From: Apodemus sylvaticus
Taxonomy: Eukaryota > Chordata > Mammalia > Rodentia > Muridae
DNA: 64,000 nucleotides
Reading direction: 5' to 3'
NCBI RefSeq assembly: GCF_947179515.1
Contig: NC_067495.1
Location: 135,635,325 to 135,699,324 of the forward strand
How positions within the stretch are numbered: position 1 is the first letter of the stretch; each line of letters starts with the position of its first letter. The notes beneath the pieces are model-generated. The model ran no database searches, had not been told where the DNA came from, and worked only from the letters and a program-made list of their open reading frames with translations. Below, piece after piece: positions 45,717-55,847 of the stretch. A program made the position numbers and the translations under genes.

Positions 45717-46974
45717 AAGGCTGTATCAAAAAAAAATTTGACTCCCAAACTACGAAGATGAGTTAAATTTAGCTAAGTCTGAAAAATCTTCTAAAAGGGT
45801 CTTTTTTTTTTCACCCAACATATTTATTTCTCCTATTTTCATTCCATGTGCTAATTAAACTGATTTCAGCAAGTTAATATTAACATTCTTTTCTAGATTA
45901 ATGAAAAGGCAAGACAATTTTGGAAATATTCTGCTTGATTTTTGTAATCCTCATGTTAAAATGTTCTTTAAATATTTGCTTGTACATGATCTGATTAATC
46001 AATCATAAATTAATTTAACATTGGCTTTATCATACAGTGATTTCTCAGCCATCGTTGGGAACTCATTTGAGTTTATTTTACAAAGTTTTCTGTCCTCTTC
46101 TCCCCACTGAGCTTGATTTAAACAAATTCCAGGTCTAAGTATATATTGTTCCATATGTAGCTCATGTTTTGCTAGACTCTGACTGTGGTGTTGAGATGGA
46201 ATCCGGATGCATTAGTTGTTTAGTTATTCAGCTTTCAGGAACTGATCAGCTCATAAGAACTCCACTCTTGTGAATGGGGTTAATGTGTTTATTAACCAAA
46301 ATAATCAGTCCACGGGTGACTGCATAGAATCTACAACTAATAAGCTCTTACCAGACACTAAAATCAGGTTGAGCTTTTCAGCCTTAGAATTAAGAAAGAT
46401 AAATTTTTATTTGTAAATTATTCACTCCAAGAGATTTGTTTAGTCTTATAAAGGCAGTGACTGTATGTAACATGTTATCCAGCATATACTTATTGAAGAA
46501 CTATGTTGTATTAGATCCCGTAGTAGAATAACACTGGGGAATATGGTAATATAGAACCAACAGGCAATAACTAACCATGGAAGTAACATCAGAGAAATGT
46601 TGGCAAGAAATTAAGGGTGGAGTAGTATGTCTGATTAAAGGGTTAGACCAGAGACCTGAAAAGGGAGATGACCAGGCGAGAGATCTAGCCAGGTTTGGGA
46701 AACATTTCCCATAAAGTCTGGTGGGTAATATGATATCTATCTCGGCAACTGAGCTCTGCCATTATAAAATGAAAGTAGCTGTAGTCAGCAGCAAACAAAA
46801 GGCCATGACTGTAAATAATTAAACCTTATTTACAGAAACAGATCCATACCTGGAGTGTCCTCCAGGCAAAGCAAAGAGCAAAATTCAAAGCCTTATGTCA
46901 GGGCAAGCTAGGCACTTTATGGGAAACAAGTCCAGTATGGCTAGACAGTAATGAATAAGCAAACAGGAACACCT
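45717..46974. other. Unique DNA, no gene seen
   Basis: No repeat family or gene recognised. Confidence 0.5.
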
Positions 46975-47170
46975 TCAGTTAGTTTTGCATCATCATGACC
47001 AAGAAACAACTTAAGAAAAGAAGGATTTATTTTACTTTATGGTTTCAAAGACATTTCAGGCCCACTGCACATGATCAGCAAGAAGAGAACTTAGGATAGT
47101 ACCCCCCAAAAGGTATTACCTCCAAAGGCTACTTCCATCACTTAGGCCTTCCACCAAAGTATACTCTACA
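46975..47170 (-). mobile_element. Possible LTR fragment (as 37556)
   Basis: 'catcatgaccaagaaacaac' and 'aagaaggatttattttac' resemble the antisense 3' part of the LTR type at 37556. Too diverged for certainty. Confidence 0.4.
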
Positions 47171-47204
47171 GCATACAATACAGTACTATGTGGCAACCAA
47201 AACA

Positions 47205-47412
47205 GCTCAGGGCGTGAAGTCACTTACTGCCAAGTGTAATAAACTGAGTTTGATCACTGGAACACACAAAAAAAGGAGAGAATTAACTCTGTCAAGTTGT
47301 TTTCTGACCTTTATATGTTTGCTGTGGCACTGATATGCCCATACCCACAGGCAAATGCATAAATAAACAAAAATAATAAACAATCAAACAAATAAATAAT
47401 AACTACAATCTG
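47205..47412 (+). mobile_element. B3-like SINE
   Basis: tRNA-derived SINE in sense: 'agctcagggcgtgaagtcac', 'gagtttgatcactgg' (B-box-like), 'gtcaagttgttttctgacct', 'tttgctgtggcac', ending in an A-rich AAATAAACAAA tail. Diverged. Confidence 0.75.
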
Positions 47413-47604
47413 GGTACCAAGTGCTCAAATCCTGAGCCTGTAGGGGGTGTTTCAAGTTGAAATTACAGCAATATCACAGAGACAAATAGTGGGAACTTCA
47501 CTTTGTAGGGTATAGCAAGGCATTTTGAACTTAGTCTAAATCTGAAGGGATGGTTTTGATGATTTCTAAGAAATGAATACATAATTAAATGGGTGTCTTA
47601 AAAG

Positions 47605-48712
47605 GAATGCAAGCTGGTACAACTACTCTGGAAATCAGTTTTGTGGTTCCTTAGAAAATTGGGCATAGTACTATCTGAGGACCCAGCTATACCATTCCTG
47701 AGCATATACCCAAAATATTCTCCAACATTTAATAAGGATACATGGTCCACTATGTTCATAGTAGTCTTATTTATAATATCCAGAAGCTAGAAAGAACCTA
47801 GATGTCCCTCAACAGAAGAATGGATACAGAAAATGTGGTATATTGACACAATGGAATACTACTCAGCTATTAAAAACGATGAATTCATGAAATTCTTAGG
47901 CAAATGGGGGCAACTAGAAAATATCATCCTGAGTGAGGTAACCCAATCACCACACACATGGTATGCACTCCCTGATTAGTGGATATTAGCTCAGAAGCTC
48001 AGAATACCCAAGATATAATTCATAGACCACATGAAGCTCAAGAAGAAGACCGAAGTGTGGGTGCTTCAGTCCTTCTTAGAAAAGGGAACAAAATACTCAG
48101 TGGAGCAAATATGGAGACAAAGTGCACAGCAGAAACTGAAGGAAAGGTCATCGAGAGATGGTCCCACCTGGGGATTCATCCCAGATACAGTCAGCAAACT
48201 CTGACTCTATTGTGGATGCTAAGAAAGGTTTGCTGAAAGGAGCCTGATATAGGTGTCTCCTGAGAGGCCCTGCCAGAGCCTTATAAATACAGAGGTGGAT
48301 GCTCTCAGCCAACTATTGGACTTAGCACTGTGTCCCCAATGGAGGAGTTAGAGAAAAGACTGAGGAGATGAAGGAGTTTGCAACCTTATAGAAAGAACAA
48401 CAATATCAACCCATCAGACCCCCCCAGAGCTACCAGGTACTAAGTCACCAACCAAGGGGTACACATGGCTCTAGCTGTATATGTAGCAGAGGATTGCTTT
48501 GTCAGGGATCAATGGGAGGAGAGGCCCTTGGTTCTATGAAGGTACAATAGATGCCCCAGTGTAGGGAAATCGAGGGCAGGGAGGTGGAAGTGGGGTGGGT
48601 GGAGGAACACCCTCATAGAAGCAGGAGGGATGATGGGATAGGGGGTTTTGTGGGGATAAGGGGCTAATACTTGAAATGTAAATAAATTAAAAAATAAAAT
48701 TTTTTTAAAAAG
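47605..48712 (+). mobile_element. 5'-truncated L1 (Lx-like), sense
   Basis: Starts in degraded ORF2 C-terminal sequence ('gcaagctggtacaactactc') and continues through 'tacacaatggaatactactc'-like sequence and the 3' UTR ('cccacctggggattcatccc') to the tail 'tgaaatgtaaataaatt' near 48680. The last bases to about 48712 are A/T-rich. Several stops; not functional. Confidence 0.9.
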
Positions 48713-49400
48713 GTAGACTCAGGGTATTGAGTAAAGAGTGTCATGTAGCAGGAAGAAGATTCTTTGCTAGATTTAATGAGTAGTGATAGCAGCTTAGAAT
48801 AGGCAAGTAACAGGAGCTAGACACTATGACAGAGATCCATCTGTGTTTGAGAGGTAGAATCAATAGAAATGACTGATAGACAAGGCAAGAAGGGATGTGG
48901 GAAAATAGAAAAGGATAAAGAGATAATGGCAGAGGCAAGATTTGTGAGATTGTAACTCTAAATATATTTTCATGAAAAAATGAGCTGCTTATTAAAATAC
49001 ACAAAAGGGAAATCAAAGATATAAGGAACACCTAGTTTCAATCCAAAGACATAACATTGTAAGTTATTAAATCATTAGTATTATACTGTCCAAACCCTCT
49101 AACTTCAGGAGTCATTCACATATAGGTATCATGAAAGTGTTTAAATTAATGACCTCTCATATAGAGTGTGTCAGATGGAGAGGCAGATTTAGGAGGAACA
49201 CCAAGTGCCTTGAGGTATTCGGTATTCAAAGGGTGAAAAGAGAAGAAAACACCCCATTCAGAATATAGAACAAGAAAGTAAGCACTTCAGAAAGAGTGGA
49301 AATTCTTTTCTGTTTACTGATCAAAAGCAGCAGCCAGCATTCTTGTTACCAATAATTTGAAACCATGTGGGGGTATCATATACATGAAATTAACACTCCA
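48713..49400. other. Unique DNA, no gene seen
   Basis: No supported feature. Confidence 0.5.
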
Positions 49401-49418
49401 GTGTGTGTGTGTGTGTGT

Positions 49419-49450
<32 letters not shown>

Positions 49451-49452
49451 TA
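49401..49452. repeat. (TG)n microsatellite
   Basis: About 25 TG units with one GAGTG interruption. The open frame crossing it has a Cys-Val run and is spurious. Confidence 0.97.
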
Positions 49453-50639
49453 GCACTTCAGGGGCTGTATTTTATAATTTTAATTTTGTACCATGGCAAA
49501 GGAGTATCTTTGATTAAGGAGCATCCAGTGTTGTTTATTTCTATTCCAGATCCATCTTTTGGAGATTGCTTTTCCATTTTCTGTTCCCACCCATGTCTTA
49601 TCTGAAATGACATAAGCACAAGTCCTTATTTCAAAACCTCAATGCCTGAATATTTAGTGTGTCCTCTTGAATAAATGAGAAGAGGGCATGGGAGACGACA
49701 AGTGGTGTCAGTGAGATCCCCAGGAGGAAAGAAAGATCATTGAGTTTGTGTGTGTGCAGATGGAAAAAAAAAAAAAAAAACCCAAGGCAGACCTGCCTTT
49801 TTTTCTCGCATCAGAAGAGATGATCACAGCAAAGGTCAAGAGCTGAAGTTGTTTTTGAGAATTTCAATCTCAGTGTCTTTACTGCTACTGTGAGACTCTG
49901 ATAATTGACATTTGCCTTTGCTTCTGTATTAAATGGAGTCGCTGTGCCTGAAAAAATCAAGCTGCTTAGTCTTGAAAGGAAATAATAAACTGAAGAAAAT
50001 AGACAGAGAGATGTTTACAAAAGCTGTCTACCTGAAGGGAGAAAACACAACAAATAACTTTCAAAGTGTCTTGGATTTAAAATTGGACATGTTTGAGGGT
50101 ATGTAGAAGCCTATGATTTTCTTAGGTATGGGGGGGTGACTGGAATTTCTGGATCATGTGCTAGCTGTACATTTCACTTTTTGAAGAACTGCAAAACTAA
50201 TTTCAACAGTGGGTGTGGTGCTATTTGACATCCTCACTAGCAATGTAGGAGGGTTTCAATTTCTGCACATCTGCATCTATCTTTGTTCTTTCCTTTTATT
50301 ATTATTATTATTAGTAGTAGTAGTAGTACTATTACTATTATTGATGACATACTGAAATCAGGAAGCACCACTCTAAAGAGAAGCTTTAGATTTCATGGTT
50401 TTGATTTGAATTTTCTTGATGATTAATAATTATTATATTTTTAGAAATAATTTGTGTTGTTGTTATATTTGCATACAAATGAGCACACACACTGATCTTT
50501 AGGCAAGTTCCTTTACAATAACAATATAGCCTAGTATTTGTGACAGATTTTTAAATACTCCTAATTTTATGGGTATTCTTTGGGTATTTCACTTTGGAAA
50601 AACACATTCTTTGAGAATTATAAATATATATATATAATA
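49453..50639. other. Unique DNA with short simple repeats
   Basis: Contains an A17 run near 49767, an (ATT)n/(AGT)n triplet tract at about 50297-50342 and a TA run near 50625. The non-repetitive stretch 49790-50100 is less AT-rich and carries no repeat that I recognise. No gene supported. Confidence 0.5.
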
Positions 50640-50830
50640 TCTCTCATCTGCTTCTTTCAGATCCTGCCAGACCACCACTAACATGTCCTTCTCCCAACTT
50701 CATGTTCTCTTTCCCCCCTTGTATTTTAGTATGTGCATGGCTATAGAGCCATTTACTGAATCATAGGCAACTGACCAGGGCCACACCCCTGAATAAAATG
50801 GACTCTCCAGCCTCCTCAGCTACCATTGTC
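50640..50830 (-). mobile_element. Old rodent L1 3' UTR fragment
   Basis: Antisense 3' UTR of the type at 5815-6165: 'agaccaccactaacatgtcc', 'gtgcatggctatagagcc', 'ggccacacccctgaa'. Joined directly to an ORF2 fragment. Confidence 0.65.
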
Positions 50831-51178
50831 TTGAGGTCCAAGATGTTGATTCCCCCAGAAGTTCTTTTATTGTTGGGAATAGTTTTCGCTATCCTTGGTT
50901 TTATGTTATTCCAGATGAATTTGAGAATTGCTCTTTCTAACTCTATGAAGAACTGAGTTGGGATTTTGATGGGGATTGCGTTGAATCTGCATATTGCTTT
51001 TGGCAAGATGGCCATTTTACTATATTAATCCCGCCAATCCATAGGCATGGGAGATCTTTCCATCTTCCGAAGTTCTTCTTCAATTTTTTTCTTCAAAGAC
51101 TTGAAGTTCTTGTCATACAGATCTGTCACTTGCTTAGTTAGAGTCACACCAAGATATTTCATGTTATTTGTGATTAGG
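50831..51178 (-). mobile_element. L1 ORF2 fragment
   Basis: Antisense ORF2 segment. Translated frames at 50761-51015 ('MAILPKAICRFNAIPIKIPTQF') and 51025-51252 ('YLGVTLTKQVTDLYDKNFKS') match the corresponding L1 region, with one frameshift between them. Neither a 3' tail nor a 5' end is present, so it is an internal fragment. Confidence 0.88.
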
Positions 51179-51489
51179 TAAATATCAAGATCAGTCTTTG
51201 AAAGAAGACAACTTAAAGAGCATAACTGAATGCATTCCTTGCCTGAGTTCATCTAAGGAGGACAGCATGCTAGGAGTGGGGAGATACTCCTGATATAAAT
51301 GGGAGAGGCAGGCCTTTAAAGGTCTTACAGATGGCCAAATTCTCCTGGCTGGATGCTTTTTGAGTTTTTGAGTTCTTTCCTTATACAATTATCCCACGTC
51401 CATTTTTTGGAGTGATTTTACCTTTAAAATATCAGCTCCCATTCCTACTTCTAATCATGGGTAATGTGTTTATTAAAATATAAAGAGAT

Positions 51490-51660
51490 ATATGTGTGTC
51501 CTATGGGGATGTGGTGAGGTATGGGGGAAGGGGATGTCTCATTGGGTCCATGCAGAGGCATCTCTTACCCCTGAGGGACCAGCCACAGGATGGCATAGTA
51601 TAGAATAGAAGTTATTCAGGGAATGGGGAGAAGAGTTAAGAGAGTAATAGAGGCAGAGAA

Positions 51661-51707
<47 letters not shown>

Positions 51708-51800
51708 AAGTAGAGGCCCACCACAGCCATGAGCACGTGGAGAGAGGGGGAAGGGAAGGGAATGGGGAGGGGGAGAGCAAAAATAAAAACATTAAAAAAG
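51490..51800. repeat. Rodent interspersed repeat with (GA)n tract
   Basis: 'gggaccagccacaggatggc', 'tattcagggaatggggagaag' and a purine tract with (GA)n at 51664-51702 resemble a dispersed rodent repeat I have seen but cannot name with confidence. Pur/pyr asymmetry is strong. Confidence 0.5.
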
Positions 51801-51896
51801 AAATAAAAGAAGATGTAAACAACTGAAGACACTCAATGTTCATGAATTGGAAGATAAATTTAAAATGTTCATGTCACTCAGACTGATTTACAGATC

Positions 51897-52241
51897 TGTA
51901 TTAGTCACTGTTCTCTTGTTGTGAAGAGACACTATGACCAAGGCAACTCTTACAAAAAAAAAAAACATGTAATTGAGGCTTGCTTATAGTTTTGGAGGTT
52001 CAGTCAATTATCATCATGGCAGGGAGCATGGCAGCACACATGACATTGACTCAGTAACTAAGAATTACATACTGACCTGCAGGTCAAGAGGGGGAAAGCA
52101 GACACAGAAACGTTTGTGACACTTCCTCCAACAAGGCCTCATCTCCTAATCTATCTGATTCTTTCAAGGAATACCAATCCCTTGTAACTATGCATTAAAA
52201 TATATGAGACTCTGGGAGCCTTTCTTATTCACACCACAAGA
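51897..52241 (-). mobile_element. URR1-like element, antisense
   Basis: 'tgttgtgaagagacactatg', 'accaaggcaactcttac', 'gaggcttgcttatagtttt', 'atcatcatggcagggagcat', 'gacacttcctccaacaaggc': the antisense of a URR1-type repeat. Non-coding. Confidence 0.8.
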
Positions 52242-52594
52242 TCTGGTGCTTAAGAAATCCCACTGGCACTTATAACAAAGATACAACAGTTTGATAGCTC
52301 ACATGGATCCAGAAAACATAAGACTCAAAACTGAAAACACAAAGTTCCTGATTTCAAAGAATTTTCCATGGCTTCAGAAATCAAATCATTTTCAATACTT
52401 GGAGGAGCATCAAGAATGTCAGCTGTCAGTCTCACAAACATACTGAGGTGCAGGGCACGTAGCAATAAAATACCACAAATGCCACAATTCTTACTGAGGT
52501 TCAGTGAATTTTCTTGAGCAAATGCTCTTGGAATTCCTACAACGTTGTTGGTTAGTGTCTATAATTTTTATTTTTAATTTGTATTTGTTTAACT
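52242..52594. other. Unique DNA, no gene seen
   Basis: No supported feature. Confidence 0.5.
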
Positions 52595-52790
52595 TTTTGA
52601 TGTGTATGTGTGTGGGCCTGAGTATATACAGGTGCTGAGGAGGTCAGATGAGGTGATCTGGTCTCTTGGAGCTGGAGTGTATAGGCAATTGTAAGCAGCC
52701 TATTGCAGGTGCTAGAAATGGAACTCTGATAGTGGCAGAGAAGCCAGTGCTCCTAACTGCTGATCCATCTCTTTAACCTTGTATTTTCTG
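52595..52790 (-). mobile_element. B2/B3-type SINE, antisense
   Basis: 'ggaactctgatagtggcag', 'gaagccagtgctcctaact' and 'gctgatccatctctttaacc' are the antisense of a tRNA-derived B2/B3 SINE head. Diverged. Confidence 0.75.
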
Positions 52791-52799
52791 AGTTATTTA

Positions 52800-53028
52800 A
52801 TCTTGATTTTGTATTTTTCATTTATGTATATGAATATTTTGCCTATATGGGTGTCTGTTTACCATGTGTGTACAGTGCCAGCAAAAACCAGAAGAGGATA
52901 TTGTATCCCCTCAAACTAGAGTTACAGATGCTTGTGAGCCACTCTTTGGGTGCTGGAAATTGGATATGGGACTACCAAAAGAGCAGCCAGTGTTCTTAAT
53001 CAGTGAAGCATCCCTCCAGCCCTGTTTC
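52800..53028 (-). mobile_element. B2/B3-type SINE, antisense
   Basis: A second SINE beside the first, same orientation: 'ccagaagaggatattgtatc', 'cttgtgagccactctttggg', 'gctggaaattggatatggg', 'catccctccagccctg' at the promoter end. The 70-codon plus-strand frame at 52864-53076 is the SINE read backwards. Confidence 0.82.
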
Positions 53029-53114
53029 CTGAGTTCTCAGTGGGTTGATTCTGCTGGGATTTCACTCCCCCCATAGATTCAAAAACCACGGTATCTATTT
53101 TTACCTGCATCTTA

Positions 53115-53400
53115 TAATTTTTTTCCATTAATTTATTTATGTATTCACTTTATATACAACCACAGACCTCCTCTCCTCCCAGTTACCCCCTCACACAGCT
53201 CCTCTCCCATTCCCTTCTCCTCTGAGAAAGAGGGGGACCTCCTGGGTACCAACCCACCCTGGCGCATCAAGTGACTACTGCAGAAATAGGCCTATTTTCT
53301 CCCATTGAAGCCAGATAAGGCAGCCCAGTTAGGGGAACAGGATCCACGGGCAGGCAACAGAATCAGGGAAACTCCCCTCTTCCAAGCTGTTGTGGGACTT
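53115..53400 (-). mobile_element. Old L1 3' UTR, antisense
   Basis: 'ttaatttatttatgtattca', 'cttctcctctgagaaagagg', 'gggtaccaacccaccctggc' and 'aggcagcccagttagggga' are landmarks of an old rodent L1 3' UTR in antisense. Confidence 0.78.
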
Positions 53401-54196
53401 TCGTGAGATTTCACAAGTTTTTTAATGCTGTAACAAAGGAGCAGGGTTTGATCACTTTGGTGTTTTTTATAAGAACATCTAAAATCATGAAGACGTAATT
53501 TGCCATATATAATGAGAGTTAGTTAAATCATTTTTTTCATAAAAATTTCTAAGCCAAGTTGACCTAGCCTTAATAGTCAACTTTAGCCAGAGAAGTGACT
53601 TGTTCATATTTTCTTCGAAGCAATAATTCACTGTTCAACTGCAATCTGAAGCTAATGGTTTCTTTTGTCCAGTGAGCATTTTTTAAGGTATCCATTCATT
53701 TAATGGATGCTTCATTCTGGGAAGTAATATAAATAAGATTAGGCATAGTTTGTTGGCGATAGCAGGTTGTAACTTCAAAGATGAATATAATATAATATAG
53801 CACTGTTTTTTTTTTTGTGGCATGTTGTTCGACTCTCTCAAGGAAGAACTTACCATTCAGTCCATAGAGTACCATGATCTGACACTCTGCACCTAGTAGT
53901 ATCTTCAACTTCTACTTTGAACATCCAGTTTTATGGACATTTATCAGGCAATGGTAACTTGGCCTAGGCATTTCCCATCATCAGTGAACTTTACCATGGG
54001 AGCATATTTGCTCTACATCTCTATAATGGGTTCAGAGAGGCTTGAAATATAAACCACAGTATGATATTCTCCTTATCCAATATTATAGTCTCTTCATTTT
54101 CCTTTCACAGGCATCATAGACTGAAAAGTTTGCTATAACCATTTCTGCTCCCATGTCATTGTATCTTTCCTATATGTTACTTGCAGCAAATGTTTG
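53401..54196. other. Unique DNA, no gene seen
   Basis: No supported feature. Confidence 0.5.
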
Positions 54197-54201
54197 TACT
54201 C

Positions 54202-54690
54202 TGTAGTGGCTATTCCTGGTTGTCAACTTGACTATATCTGGAATGAACTACAATCTAGAATTGGAAGCTCAGAGATATAAGTTTCTTACCTGGATCTTGG
54301 CATGGAGATCTTGAAGCACAGTGGCTATGAATTCCAGAAGATTAAGACAAGGAGATCTCTGAGTTCAAGATCATCTGGGATTAAAGGCATGGAGGCACAC
54401 ACCTTTAATATGGGCCACACCCTCTGCTGTAGACCCACACGCCTTTAATCTGGGCTACACTCACTGCTGGAGGTCTATATAAGGACATTGGAAGATGGAA
54501 GATTTACTCACTCTTCCTTGCCTGCTTGCCTCGTGGGACTGAGAAACTGCTAGATCCTTGGACTTCCATCCACAGCTGCTGCTGCCCATTTTTGGGGAGT
54601 TGGACTATAGACTGTAAGTCATTGACAAATTCCCTAACTATATGGAGACTGCCCATACATTCTGTGACTCTAGAGACCCAAACTAATACA
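54202..54690 (+). mobile_element. Solo LTR with TATA box and 5-bp TSD
   Basis: 489 bp beginning TGTAGTGG and ending AATACA, that is TGTA...TACA ends. Flanked by perfect 5-bp copies TACTC at 54197-54201 and 54691-54695. Contains 'ggttgtcaacttgac' near the start and a TATA-box-like 'ctatataagg' near 54475. A 5-bp duplication suits ERVL/MaLR-type insertion followed by loss of the internal part. The family name is not certain. Could act as an ectopic promoter or enhancer; no evidence of activity. Confidence 0.8.
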
Positions 54691-54786
54691 TACTCCTAAT
54701 TCCATTTCAGCATCTGCCTCTCTCCTTCCCACACAGAATGAAATTGATACATAATCTGGTATATGTCTATATTTGGCAAAGAAAAT

Positions 54787-54925
54787 CCAGGATTGGTAGC
54801 ACATACTTTTTATCCCTTCACTCAGGGGAGGCAGAGGCAGGCAGATCTCTGTGAGATTAAAGTCTAGTTGGTCTAAATCATCTAGGGTAGTATAGTAAGA
54901 CCCTGTTTCAAAAATCCATCAAAAT
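54787..54925 (+). mobile_element. B1 SINE, sense
   Basis: Sense B1: 'ttggtagcacatactttt', 'gggaggcagaggcaggcag' (54827 region), 'tctgtgagatt', 'taagaccctgtttcaaaaa' and an A-rich tail. Diverged but complete in order. Confidence 0.88.
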
Positions 54926-55640
54926 CCAAACAAAACAAAATGAGCAAACTAAAATAAAGGAAAAATACAAGGATTTTTGTGGGAAAAATAATCTTTAAAA
55001 ATGTGCTCTCTTTGGAATCTGATCTAGTCCCAGTCCAGATGACTCTGTTAGAGAAACTAAAGGTCAAGTTAATTAAGCTCTAGTTAAAAGGGTAAGAGAA
55101 CATAAATATAAGCAAGGTTTTATGGATGCCAACTTTTTGCTATGCATCTAGCATGCATATGATTTCAATGTAGATATGTTATATACGTTTTTTGTTGGTG
55201 CCAAGTCCAACAAAATACATCAATCCAAGAGTTTGCACCCTTCACAATTAGCTCACATGCAACTCAACAGAAAATCTTCTCTTTCTTTCTGCAGAGATGA
55301 TCTTTGGTCTATTACAGAGTGTCAATGTATTTGGGTTCCACTATCTAGATCATCTAACCCCAAAGCAGGAGAAGGTCTCAAGCAATGGCATCTGATTAGG
55401 TAATTATGTGGGGAAGTAATCCCATTCATCCTAGAAACTCATATACTGGTTAACATACTTGCTTCTTGATATTTATAAACTTCATTACAATTTTACAAAC
55501 AAGATGTGTTAGGGAAAACTTTCCCTAGTTCTTTCTGAGATTATTAAGATCCACAACTCTAGGAGCAAGCTGGTGGACATATTTGATATTCCTATTAGTT
55601 TTTCAAAGATTTTTTTCATTGTCAGGAGTTCTGTCTTTAC
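54926..55640. other. Unique DNA, no gene seen
   Basis: No supported feature. Confidence 0.5.
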
Positions 55641-55655
55641 GATGACAATTCTTGG

Positions 55656-55832
55656 GACTGGAGAGATGGCTCAGTGGTTAAGAGCACTGGCTGCTCTTCC
55701 AGAGGTCCTGAATTCAATTCCCAGCAGCTACATGTTGCCTCACAACCATCTCTAATGGGATCCAATGCCCTCTTCTTGTGTGTCTGAAGACAGCTACAGT
55801 GTACTCATATAAATAAATTTTTTTTTAGAAAA
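55656..55832 (+). mobile_element. B2 SINE with 15-bp target duplication
   Basis: Complete B2: head 'ggagagatggctcagtggtt' (A-box region), 'gaattcaattcccagcagc' (B-box region), body 'ctgaagacagctacagtgta', tail AATAAA plus T/A run. Flanked by GATGACAATTCTTGG (55641-55655) and GATGACAGTTCTTGG (55833-55847), 14 of 15 matching. B2 is transcribed by RNA polymerase III and mobilised by L1. The tRNA-like head is not a functional tRNA gene. Confidence 0.97.
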
Positions 55833-55847
55833 GATGACAGTTCTTGG

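Noticed and set aside
52864..53076. 70-residue frame as a small gene
   Set aside because: It lies in an antisense B2/B3 SINE.
55656..55740. tRNA gene suggested by A- and B-box-like sequence
   Set aside because: It is the tRNA-derived head of a B2 SINE with target duplications, not a tRNA gene.
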